Shown one piece after another: positions 14,689-21,782 of a stretch of 21,782 nt of DNA (position 1 is the stretch's first letter; each line of letters opens with the position of its first letter). Source of the DNA: Betaproteobacteria bacterium. Its GTDB lineage: Bacteria; Pseudomonadota; Gammaproteobacteria; Burkholderiales; Casimicrobiaceae. The notes below the pieces were generated by a model that was given only the letters and a program-made list of their open reading frames with translations, had not been told where the DNA came from and searched no databases. A program made the position numbers and the translations under genes. Location: contig VBCL01000084.1 of assembly GCA_005888865.1 (NCBI GenBank), positions 854 through 22,635 on the forward strand, in the 5' to 3' direction.

Positions 14689-14707
14689 GGTGCCTCCTGA
14701 GACCGAT

Positions 14708-15904
14708 CTACACGGATTCGAAGATGCCCGCCGCGCCCATGCCGGTTCCGATGCACATGGTCACCATCCCATACTTCAATTTGTGCCGCCTGAGCCCGTG
14801 CACGATCGTCGCTGTGCGCACCGCCCCGGTCGCGCCGAGGGGATGGCCGAGCGCGATCGCCCCACCCTGTGGGTTCACCTTCGCCGGATCGAGCCCGAGT
14901 TCCTTGATCACCGCGAGGCTCTGCGCGGCGAACGCCTCGTTGAGCTCGATCCAGTCGATCTCTTCCTGCCGGATCCCCGTGTTCCCGAGCAACTTCGGGA
15001 TCGCGGCGATCGGCCCGACGCCCATGACTTCGGGTGCGACGCCAGCCACCGCATAGCCAACCCAGCGCACGAGCGGCGTCAGGCCGAGTTCCTTCAGCAC
15101 CCGTTCGCTCACGAGGATCGACGCTCCCGCGCCATCGGACATCTGCGAGCTGTTGCCGGCGGTGACCGATCCCTTGGCCGCGAAGACCGGCTTGAGCTTG
15201 GCGAGCCCTTCCGCGCTGGTGTCGGCGCGCGGGCCTTCGTCGCGGTCAAGTGTGCGCCGCCGCGTAACGATCTTCCCCGATCGGAGATCGGGCGCGTTCT
15301 CGTGAATCGGATACGGTGAGATCTCTTCGGCAAATTCACCCGCGGCTTGAGCGGCCAGCGCCTTACGATGGCTGGCGAGCGCGAAAGCGTCCTGTTCTTC
15401 GCGCGACACGTTCCATCTTTCGGCGACTCTTTCCGCCGTGAGCCCCATGCCGTAGGCGATGCCCAGGTTCTCGTCGCGCGCAAACACCTCGGCATTCAAG
15501 GCGAGGCGCCCGAGCATCGGGATCATGCTCATGCTCTCGGTGCCGGCGGCGATCATGATCTCGGCCTCGCCGGTGCGGATGCGATCGGCGGCGATCGACA
15601 CCGCGTTCAGGCCCGACGAGCAAAAACGATTCACCGTCATTCCGGCGACGGTGTTCGGCAGCCCCGCCAGCAGGAGCCCGATACGCGCCACGTTCATGCC
15701 CTGCTCGTACTCCGGCATCGCGCAGCCGACGATCACGTCGTCGATCCGGGTGAGCTCGATTTGCGGTACCTGCGTCAGCACCTGTTTGAGCACGTGCGCG
15801 AGCAGCGAGTCGGGCCGTGTGTGCCGGAAGGCGCCACGCGGCGCCTTGCCCACCGGCGTGCGCGTCGCGGCGACGATGTATGCGTCCTGGAGTTGTCTGG
15901 TCAC
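14708..15904 (-). CDS. fadA: Acetyl-CoA C-acyltransferase (thiolase)
   Basis: This is a 398-residue thiolase that cleaves 3-ketoacyl-CoA with CoA to give acetyl-CoA and a shortened acyl-CoA. The nucleophile is Cys95 in VNRFCSSGLNAV. NEAFAAQ, GGAIALGHPLGATGA (catalytic His) and CIGTGMGAAGIFE (second Cys) are all intact. The start is GTG 15904, with GAGG eight bases before it. It follows the FadN-type gene by 33 bases, so the two encode the hydratase/dehydrogenase and thiolase steps of one beta-oxidation unit. The fadA symbol reflects this role; fadI-type naming is also possible. Confidence 0.95.
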   Translation of the reverse strand: MTRQLQDAYIVAATRTPVGKAPRGAFRHTRPDSLLAHVLKQVLTQVPQIELTRIDDVIVGCAMPEYEQGMNVARIGLLLAGLPNTVAGMTVNRFCSSGLNAVSIAADRIRTGEAEIMIAAGTESMSMIPMLGRLALNAEVFARDENLGIAYGMGLTAERVAERWNVSREEQDAFALASHRKALAAQAAGEFAEEISPYPIHENAPDLRSGKIVTRRRTLDRDEGPRADTSAEGLAKLKPVFAAKGSVTAGNSSQMSDGAGASILVSERVLKELGLTPLVRWVGYAVAGVAPEVMGVGPIAAIPKLLGNTGIRQEEIDWIELNEAFAAQSLAVIKELGLDPAKVNPQGGAIALGHPLGATGAVRTATIVHGLRRHKLKYGMVTMCIGTGMGAAGIFESV

Positions 15905-15937
15905 GTTGACAGCCTCGACAGTGGAGTTGCCTTCCGT

Positions 15938-18346
15938 TCAATTCCGCAGCGGCTTGCCCGTCTTGAGCGTGTGCGCGACGCGCTCCTGCGTCTTCGGGTT
16001 CTTGAGCAACGTCATGAACTCGCGCCGTTCGAGATCGAGGAGCCACTTCTCGTCGACGAGGCTCCCCGGCTCCACATCGCCGCCGCAGAGCACGCGGGCG
16101 ATGGCGAGACTCACCTCGAAATCGTACGCAGAGATAAAGCCGCCATCGCGCATGTTGACGAGCATCATCTCCAGCGTCGCGATGCCGGTCCTGCCCGCGA
16201 CCGGGATGGCAGAAGGCGGGAGTGGGGGGCGGTATGCGCTCTCGGACAGTGCACGTACCTGAGCCTTGGCGACCCAAAGCAGCTCGTAGGGATTGAAGAT
16301 GACAACGTCGGAGGGCTTGAGATAGCCGAGATCGCGCGCGTCCAGTGCGCTCTTCGAAACCGTCGCGCGCGCGATCTGCTGGAAGTAGGTCCGCAGGAAG
16401 GGCAGTTGATCGAACTGGCTGCCGACCGGACCCCGCGCGACGTCCTGCGCCGCACGCATGGCGAGCTCCTTGCTTCCGCCGCCGGCGGGCAGCAACCCGA
16501 CGCCTGCCTCGACCAGCCCGATGTAGGATTCGAGCGCGGCGACTGCGCGATCGCAATGCATGGTGAACTCGCAGCCACCGCCAAGGGCCATCCCGCGTAC
16601 TGCGGCGACCGTCGGAATCAGGCTGTAGCGCAGCCGCTGCGAGGTCTCCTGAAATTTGACGACCACGGCCTCGACCTCGTCCCATCGGCCGGCCTGCACC
16701 GGGGAAACCAGCGAGGTGAGATTGGCGCCGAGCGAGAACGGTTCCATGGTTTGCCACACGACGAGGCCGCGCCAGTTCTTCTCGGCCTCGGCGATCGCGG
16801 CGAGCAGACCGTCGAGGACAGCGTCGCTGATCGTGTTCTGCTTGGTCTTGAACGAGGCGATCGCGATGTCGTCGCCCGTGTGCCAGACGCGTACCGCGTC
16901 GGTCTCGAGGATGGTCGTGCCGGGCGCAGGCGTTTCGCCGAGGATCGGATCCGGAAAATACTGCCGCCCGTACACCGGCAACCGAGAGCGCGGCTGGAAG
17001 CTCCCGGTCGCTGCCGAATAGGCGCCAGCGCGCGTATGCACGCCGCCCGCAGCGGGCCCTTCGTCCACCCATGCGGGCAGCGGAACCGTAGCCAGCGCTC
17101 GACCGGCGGCGATGTCCTCGGCGACCCATTGCGCGATTGCCTTCCACCCCGCGGCCTGCCACGTTTCGAACGGGCCCATCTGCCAGCCGAAGCCCCAGCG
17201 AATCGCGAAGTCCACGTCGCGCGCGTTATCGGCGATGGTGGCCAGGTGATAAGCACAATAGTGGAAGAGATCGCGGAAAATTGACCACAGGAACTGCGCC
17301 TGGGGGTTCGAATGAGCGCGCAGCGCTCCGAACCGCTCGCCGGGCGTCTTCAGCGCCAGGATGGCAGCAACGCCCGGATCGATCTCTCCCGCCGACGGCC
17401 GGTAGCCTTGGGTGCCCGGATCGAGCACCTGGATGTCCTTGCCCACCTTCCGAAAGAAGCCCGCGCGGGATTTCTGCCCCAGCGCGCCCTGGTCGATGAG
17501 CGCCTTGAGCCACGACGGCGGCTGGTAGTACCTGTGCCAGGGATCGTCGGGAAGCGTCTCGTCCATGGTCCGGATGACGTGCGCCATCGTGTCGAGGCCC
17601 ACGACGTCGGAGGTCCGGTAGGTGGCGCTGCGTGCGCGGCCGATCGCAGGGCCGGTCAGCGCGTCGACGACGTCGAACCCGAGCCCGAGCCGCTCGGTGT
17701 GCACCATCGTCGAGATGATCGAGAACACGCCGACCCGGTTGGCGACGAAATTCGGTGTGTCCTTGGCGCGCACCACGCCTTTGCCGAGCGTCGTGACCAG
17801 GAACGTCTCGAGCTGGTCGAGGAGCTCCGGTTGCGTATCGCGCTGCGCGATCAGCTCGACCAGGTGCATGTAACGCGGCGGATTGAAGAAGTGGATTCCG
17901 CAGAAGCGCGGGCGAAGAGCGACGGGGCAGGCCTGCGCCAGCGCGTTGATCGACAGCCCCGACGTATTGCTGGCGAAAATCGCCTGCGCGCCGATATGTG
18001 GCGCGACCTTCTCGTAGAGCGCCTTCTTCCAGTCCATGCGCTCGGAGATCGCCTCGATCACCAGATCGCAGTCCGCGAGCAGCGCCAGGTCGCGGTCGTA
18101 GTTCGCCGGAACGATGCCCTCGGCACGGTCCTTTGCCGCGAGCGGCGAGGGCTCGAGCTTCTTGAGATTCTCGATCGCCTTCAGCACGATGCCGTTCGGA
18201 TCACCTTCCTTGGCGGCGAGGTCGAACAGCAGCACCGGAACACCGGCATTGGCGAGATGCGCGGCGATCTGCGCGCCCATGACGCCTGCGCCCAGGACGG
18301 CGGCTTTGCGAACCACGAACCGGGGCTCTGATATTCGACTATTCAT
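15938..18346 (-). CDS. fadN: FadN-type 3-hydroxyacyl-CoA dehydrogenase / enoyl-CoA hydratase
   Basis: This is an 802-residue bifunctional enzyme. The dehydrogenase comes first: GAGVMGAQIAAHLANAG (NAD motif, about 19-35), SNTSGLSI, HFFNPPRYM (catalytic His) and a helical domain with DTPNFVANRVG. The hydratase domain is at the C-terminal side: RGMALGGGCEF forms the oxyanion hole, and GLVEAGVGLLPAGGGS carries the conserved Glu. This order, dehydrogenase then hydratase, is that of FadN/YusL and the reverse of E. coli FadB. Both active sites look intact. ATG 18346 lies only eight bases after the U-tract of the fadL terminator and has a weak ribosome site (GGCGG). GTG 18316 is a possible later start. 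Confidence 0.93.
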   Translation of the reverse strand: MNSRISEPRFVVRKAAVLGAGVMGAQIAAHLANAGVPVLLFDLAAKEGDPNGIVLKAIENLKKLEPSPLAAKDRAEGIVPANYDRDLALLADCDLVIEAISERMDWKKALYEKVAPHIGAQAIFASNTSGLSINALAQACPVALRPRFCGIHFFNPPRYMHLVELIAQRDTQPELLDQLETFLVTTLGKGVVRAKDTPNFVANRVGVFSIISTMVHTERLGLGFDVVDALTGPAIGRARSATYRTSDVVGLDTMAHVIRTMDETLPDDPWHRYYQPPSWLKALIDQGALGQKSRAGFFRKVGKDIQVLDPGTQGYRPSAGEIDPGVAAILALKTPGERFGALRAHSNPQAQFLWSIFRDLFHYCAYHLATIADNARDVDFAIRWGFGWQMGPFETWQAAGWKAIAQWVAEDIAAGRALATVPLPAWVDEGPAAGGVHTRAGAYSAATGSFQPRSRLPVYGRQYFPDPILGETPAPGTTILETDAVRVWHTGDDIAIASFKTKQNTISDAVLDGLLAAIAEAEKNWRGLVVWQTMEPFSLGANLTSLVSPVQAGRWDEVEAVVVKFQETSQRLRYSLIPTVAAVRGMALGGGCEFTMHCDRAVAALESYIGLVEAGVGLLPAGGGSKELAMRAAQDVARGPVGSQFDQLPFLRTYFQQIARATVSKSALDARDLGYLKPSDVVIFNPYELLWVAKAQVRALSESAYRPPLPPSAIPVAGRTGIATLEMMLVNMRDGGFISAYDFEVSLAIARVLCGGDVEPGSLVDEKWLLDLERREFMTLLKNPKTQERVAHTLKTGKPLRN

Positions 18347-18354
18347 GGGCCGCC

Positions 18355-18383
18355 AAAAAAATCGCCGCAGCGTGGCTGCGGCG
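18355..18383 (-). terminator. Intrinsic terminator after fadL
   Basis: On the minus strand CGCCGCAG pairs perfectly with CTGCGGCG (plus-strand positions 18376-18383 and 18363-18370) around a five-base loop. After one intervening A comes a run of seven T (18361-18355). It lies 28 bases after the fadL stop and only eight bases before the fadN start codon. Confidence 0.88.
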
Positions 18384-18411
18384 TCGAGGGTTTCCCGTCA
18401 GATCGCAGCGA

Positions 18412-19833
18412 TCACTTGGCCGTGTAGGTCAGTTGAAGGCCGACGATGTTCACGTTGCTCCTGTACGAGCCGCTGATCAGACCGTTGGCGGCCGTGCTCC
18501 CCTCGTTCTGATTCATGCTGGGGTCGCGCACCCAGATGTAGGCATAGGCGAGATCGATCGCCAGGCTCGGCGAAAACTTGTATTGCACGCCGAGTGCCAG
18601 CCACGTCCGGTCATTGTCAGGCAGCCGCGGTGTACGCTGCGCATCGCGAACGGGCGATTGATCGTAAGCAACGCCTCCGCGGAGGATCCAAGTGTCGCTG
18701 TAGCGGTAGTTCGCGCCGGCCGAAATGCGCCACGTGTCACGGAAGTTCTCGGGCGTCGTCGACAGGACCACGCCCGTGCTGCGGACGATCTTCAGCTCCT
18801 GAATCGTGCTCCATCCCGTGTACTGGAGGTCCGCCATCAGGTCCCACTTGTTGTTGAACTGATGGAAGATCGACACGTTGGCCGTGTCGGGCATCTCGAT
18901 GGCGATCGTCACGTCACCGCTCGCGAGCTGCGCATTCACGCCATTGACCAGCAGGCCCCCCACCGGCGCCAGCGACGGCGGCAGAGGCCCGAGCGAGGCA
19001 ACCGTGGGGTTGCTGAAATCGACCGAGCCGCTGACGGTGTACTTGACCTTCGAGCGGTAATGCGCACCGATCCGCGTCTGGTCGCTCGCCTGCCACAAGG
19101 CCCCCAGATCCCAACCCCAGGCACTGTCGCTGCCGTGAACATCGGCACCCGACTCCAATCCCGCGGCCGACCCGATGAGCACAGGTGCCGCCGCAGCAGG
19201 AAGCTGGCCGGCGGCAACGAGGCCACCCACACCCTGCGCGAAAAAGCCGGCGTAATTCACTCTGCTGGTCAGGGTGGCCTTCAGTCGCTGCCAGCTGACG
19301 CCGCCGCCGACGGTCAGGTTCTTGGTCGGTTCCCACGACAATACGGGGTTGATGTTGACGGTATCGAGCTTCGACTTGACGGCCTGAAAGCGCCCGAGCC
19401 AGTCCGAGTCGTATTCCGTCTTCAGTCCGAACGGGACGTTCACGCCCAGCCCGAACGACCACTTGTCGGTGAAGGGAATGCCGAGATACAGGTTTGGCAC
19501 CACTGCACAACTGCCGGCGTCTCCCCCGGTGCCGCCGAGGGGTTGCAACGCCGCAGCCTGGGAGCCGCTGTCGTGAAACTTGGCCGATGGGCAGATGACA
19601 TTGGCGGCGACGACCGCCTGCAGGGTCTGCAGCCGCACCAGTCCGGCCGGGTTGTAGAAGATGGTGCTCACGTCCTCGGCGGCCGCGGCACCGCCCGCGT
19701 AAGCGTGGCCGAGCCCACTCGCATTCTGTTCCTGCAACGCGAACGCCGCGCCGAGCGCGTGACCGGCCGACAACGACAACGCTACGCCGACGGCCGCTGC
19801 CAGCCGCGTACGACGGAATCCCTGGGAACTCAT
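18412..19833 (-). CDS. fadL: FadL/OmpP1-type outer-membrane long-chain fatty acid transporter
   Basis: This is a 473-residue porin-like barrel. A signal peptide ends near ALGA (about residue 29). The mature N-terminus FALQEQNASGLGHAYAGGAAAAEDVSTIFYNPAGL is the hallmark FadL plug segment, with the SGLG, AYAG and NPAGL motifs. Alternating beta strands follow (SFGLGVNVPFGLKTEYDSDWLGR, WRISAGANYRYSDTWILRGGVAYDQSP), and the chain ends in a terminal strand, VGLQLTYTAK. FadL proteins bind long-chain fatty acids or other hydrophobics outside and release them laterally. AGGAGG nine bases upstream supports ATG 19833. It lies between the thioesterase and FadN genes on the same strand. Confidence 0.94.
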   Translation of the reverse strand: MSSQGFRRTRLAAAVGVALSLSAGHALGAAFALQEQNASGLGHAYAGGAAAAEDVSTIFYNPAGLVRLQTLQAVVAANVICPSAKFHDSGSQAAALQPLGGTGGDAGSCAVVPNLYLGIPFTDKWSFGLGVNVPFGLKTEYDSDWLGRFQAVKSKLDTVNINPVLSWEPTKNLTVGGGVSWQRLKATLTSRVNYAGFFAQGVGGLVAAGQLPAAAAPVLIGSAAGLESGADVHGSDSAWGWDLGALWQASDQTRIGAHYRSKVKYTVSGSVDFSNPTVASLGPLPPSLAPVGGLLVNGVNAQLASGDVTIAIEMPDTANVSIFHQFNNKWDLMADLQYTGWSTIQELKIVRSTGVVLSTTPENFRDTWRISAGANYRYSDTWILRGGVAYDQSPVRDAQRTPRLPDNDRTWLALGVQYKFSPSLAIDLAYAYIWVRDPSMNQNEGSTAANGLISGSYRSNVNIVGLQLTYTAK

Positions 19834-19895
19834 GTTGTACGTCCTCCTGTCAGTGGATGCGGCTTATTCGGATTCTTCGGCGGGCACCGCAGAGT

Positions 19896-19918
19896 GCCAC
19901 GCGTGGCCGGTAACTATA
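19896..19918 (-). promoter_or_regulatory. Possible fadL promoter -10 with an adjacent 12-bp palindrome
   Basis: On the minus strand TATAGT (19918-19913) resembles a -10 box, followed by the perfect palindrome GCCACGCGTGGC (19896-19907) over the expected start of transcription. GGCAC...GTGCC (19883-19898) forms a further overlapping hairpin. No good -35 is seen at the right spacing, so this is tentative. Confidence 0.35.
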
Positions 19919-19939
19919 CACGTCGACCCCGATGGATGC

Positions 19940-20332
19940 CTATTCGGGTGGAAGCGGCACCGGTCTGCGATCGGGTCCGACGGCAACATACGTCAGGCTC
20001 GCGTCGGTCACCTTGACGCAGATCATCTTCCCCGGGTTGCGCTGCGCGTACACCTGTACGTCGACGGTCACCGAGGTGCGGCCAACGTGCGTTATGGTTG
20101 CGTAGAAGCTCACCACGTCGCCAACCAGTACCGGCTGCTTGAAAACGAACGAGTTGACGGCGACCGTAGCGACACGGCCGCGCGCGCGCCGCGCTGCCGG
20201 GACTGCGCCGGCAACGTCGACCTGCGACATCACCCAGCCGCCGAAGATGTCACCGTGCTGATTCGCATCGGCAGGCATCGGCACGACGCGCAGCGCGGGG
20301 TCCTGATTCGGTAGTGAAACGTTTTCGTCCAT
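19940..20332 (-). CDS. YciA-like hotdog-fold acyl-CoA thioesterase
   Basis: This is a 130-residue protein. NQHGDIFGGWVMSQVDVAG (about 24-42) is the signature of YciA/ACOT-type thioesterases, with Asp39 at the conserved catalytic position. VAVNSFVFKQPVLVGDVV and TSVTVDVQVYAQR complete the hotdog fold. These cytosolic enzymes hydrolyse acyl-CoA to free acid and CoA and are thought to prevent CoA trapping. I chose ATG 20332 because the family starts near here; the ATG at 20371 would add 13 residues that overlap the CACAGAG repeat. It sits between fadD and fadL on the same strand, fitting a role in balancing acyl-CoA pools during fatty acid degradation. Confidence 0.9.
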   Translation of the reverse strand: MDENVSLPNQDPALRVVPMPADANQHGDIFGGWVMSQVDVAGAVPAARRARGRVATVAVNSFVFKQPVLVGDVVSFYATITHVGRTSVTVDVQVYAQRNPGKMICVKVTDASLTYVAVGPDRRPVPLPPE

Positions 20333-20348
20333 CAAGTTCGACACCTTC

Positions 20349-20423
20349 ACCACAGAGGACACAGAAGGCACAGAGAAACCCTTTTCTGGTCTTTCTCTCT
20401 GTGGGCTCTGTGCTCTCTGTGGT
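20349..20423. repeat. Imperfect 75-bp palindromic element built from CACAGAG units
   Basis: The left arm (from ACCACAGAGGACACAGAAGG at 20349) and the right arm (ending GCTCTCTGTGGT at 20423) are imperfect reverse complements. Each carries three CACAGA(G)-like blocks about nine bases apart. The element can form a long hairpin between the fadD stop and the thioesterase start. From memory this resembles a repeat common between genes in environmental proteobacterial genomes. Only one copy is visible here. Confidence 0.7.
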
Positions 20424-20432
20424 TCAAGATCT

Positions 20433-21782
20433 TCATGCGGCTTTCCGGCGCGCCTCGTCCCGAAGCTCGCGCCGCAGGATCTTGCCGACGTTGGACTTGG
20501 GCAGCTCGGGACGGAACTCGACTTCCCGCGGGACCTTGTAGCCGGTGAGCTGCGAACGGCAATGCGCGAGAAGCGCCTCGGCGGTGAGCCCCGGATCTTT
20601 CCTGACGACGAAGAGCTTCACCGCTTCGCCCGACTTGGCGTCGGGCACGCCGATTGCCGCGCATTCGAGCACGCCGGGGTGCGTGACGACGACCGACTCG
20701 ACCTCGTTTGGATAGACGTTGAACCCGGACACGAGAATCATGTCCTTCTTGCGATCGACGATGCGCACGAAGCCGCTGTCGTCCATCACGCCGATGTCGC
20801 CTGTCGCGAGCCAGCCGTCGGCATCCAGCACCTTGGCCGTCTCGTCGGGCCGCTGCCAGTAGCCGGCCATCACTTGCGGACCCTTGATGCAGAGCTCGCC
20901 CGGTTGCCCGAGCGGCACGTCGCGACCCGCCTCGTCGCGCATCACCGCATCGGTCGACGGAATGGGCAGGCCGATCGCCCCGTTGTATTCGGGGAGATCG
21001 AGCGGATTCATCGTCGCCGCCGGCGAGGTCTCGGTCAGGCCGTACGCTTCGATCAGCGGCACGCCGGTCACCTCCTTCCAGCGCTCGGCAACAGCGCGCT
21101 GCACGGCCATCCCGCCGCCCAGGGTCATCTTCAATGTAGAGAAATCGAGCTTGGCGAAGTCCGCGTTGTTGAGCAGCGCGTTGAAAAGCGTGTTGACTCC
21201 GGTGAGGACTGTGAAGCGATGCCGGCCCATTTCCTTGACGAACCCAGGAATGTCGCGCGGATTGGTGATCAGCACGTTCTCGGCGCCAAGCGTCATGAAG
21301 ACGAGGCAGTTCGCAGTCAGCGAAAAGATGTGATAGAGCGGCAGCGGCGTGAGAATCACGTGCCGCTCGTCGCCCAGGAACGGCTTCACCCAGGCGCCGG
21401 CCTGCAGCAAATTGGCGATGATGTTCCGGTGCAGCAACATCGCCCCCTTCGCAATGCCGGTCGTGCCGCCGGTGTATTGCAGGAACGCGATGTCCTCATG
21501 CGTGATGGGCACATGCTCGAGCTTGCGCCGGCCGCCTTCGGCCAGCGCTTCGGACAGCCGCATCGAGCCCGGGAGACTCCACGCCGGGATCAGTTTCTTG
21601 ACGTGGCGCAGCACGAAGTCGACCAGCAGGCCCTTCCAGCCGAGGAGCTCGCCGATGCTGGTCACGATGACCTGCTTGACCGCTGTCTTGCCGACGACTT
21701 CCTGCACGGTGTGCGCGAAGTTCTCGACGACGACGACCATCTCGGCGCCGCTGTCGGTCAATTGATGCTCGAGCTCGCGCGG
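20433..21782 (-). CDS. fadD: Long-chain-fatty-acid--CoA ligase, C-terminal 449 residues
   Basis: This is the partial gene of an AMP-forming acyl-CoA synthetase; the frame runs off the window edge, reading PRELEHQLTDSGAE, typical of FadD about 110 residues in. The P-loop motif is YTGGTTGIAKGA, the adenylate motif is EAYGLTETSP, and GWLATGDIGVMDDSGFVRIVDRKKDMI gives the hinge region. The catalytic lysine lies in PKSNVGKILRREL near the C-terminus. FadD converts fatty acids to acyl-CoAs with ATP at the inner membrane, trapping those brought in by FadL. The TTG at 21761 is not a start, because the conserved frame continues upstream of it. Confidence 0.95.
   Translation of the reverse strand, partial: PRELEHQLTDSGAEMVVVVENFAHTVQEVVGKTAVKQVIVTSIGELLGWKGLLVDFVLRHVKKLIPAWSLPGSMRLSEALAEGGRRKLEHVPITHEDIAFLQYTGGTTGIAKGAMLLHRNIIANLLQAGAWVKPFLGDERHVILTPLPLYHIFSLTANCLVFMTLGAENVLITNPRDIPGFVKEMGRHRFTVLTGVNTLFNALLNNADFAKLDFSTLKMTLGGGMAVQRAVAERWKEVTGVPLIEAYGLTETSPAATMNPLDLPEYNGAIGLPIPSTDAVMRDEAGRDVPLGQPGELCIKGPQVMAGYWQRPDETAKVLDADGWLATGDIGVMDDSGFVRIVDRKKDMILVSGFNVYPNEVESVVVTHPGVLECAAIGVPDAKSGEAVKLFVVRKDPGLTAEALLAHCRSQLTGYKVPREVEFRPELPKSNVGKILRRELRDEARRKAA

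Noticed and set aside
15347..17284. 645-codon plus-strand open frame opposite the thiolase and FadN genes
   Set aside because: It is antisense to two genes with intact catalytic motifs and shows no recognisable domain; GC-rich codon bias on the real strand opens this frame.
18433..20016. 527-codon plus-strand open frame opposite fadL
   Set aside because: It is antisense to a clear FadL with signal peptide and plug motifs; no domain is visible.
20315..20327. GAAAC-GTTTTC resembling a PsrA-type operator
   Set aside because: It is short, imperfect and lies inside the first codons of the thioesterase gene, so chance is the better explanation.

Overview
The window looks like a chromosomal segment of a high-GC betaproteobacterium. 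This rests on gene content and order: cyaY / lptM / lysA, a divergent mltD and methyltransferase-rnhA region, a lysine-rich H1-like protein, and an SDR / phosphotransferase / acyl-CoA dehydrogenase block beside beta-oxidation genes. No tRNA, rRNA, insertion sequence, phage gene or CRISPR array was seen. No phylogenetic test could be run, so the lineage is an inference.

Region 1 (1-2797) is housekeeping. It holds the tail of a probable PlsC-type acyltransferase, a YgjP-like zinc metallopeptidase, frataxin-like CyaY on the minus strand, and lptM overlapping lysA by four bases. A copy of a short interspersed repeat (873-896) sits between the convergent metallopeptidase gene and cyaY.

Region 2 (2798-3470) holds a lysine-rich histone H1-like gene. 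It has its own sigma70-type promoter, a 15-bp palindrome upstream of that promoter, a leader of about 130 nt, and a bidirectional terminator shared with mltD.

Region 3 (3473-6713) carries mltD, a remnant of gloB, a methyltransferase and rnhA. The remnant keeps only about the first 25 codons of gloB. rnhA has a TAA at codon 8, although all four catalytic carboxylates are still encoded. dnaQ, often next to rnhA in relatives, is absent, and a 93-bp-period repeat fills that space. This neighbourhood appears to be eroding.

Region 4 (6714-10828, minus strand) carries a KimA/YdaO-like transporter and a compact operon of three poorly characterised genes: DUF6352, an exported DUF6265 protein and a TPR protein.

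Region 5 (10982-14102, plus strand) is an SDR, an APH-fold kinase and an ACAD10/11-like acyl-CoA dehydrogenase. The same three families occur in the levulinate (Lva) pathway and in ACAD11-type catabolism of 4-hydroxy acids through a phosphorylated acyl-CoA.

Region 6 (14119-21782, minus strand) is a fatty-acid degradation block: fadD (partial), a YciA-like thioesterase, fadL, a FadN-type hydroxyacyl-CoA dehydrogenase/hydratase, a thiolase, and an exported chalcone-isomerase-fold protein. An intrinsic terminator separates fadL from fadN. Regions 5 and 6 together suggest uptake, activation and beta-oxidation of long-chain or hydroxylated fatty acids.
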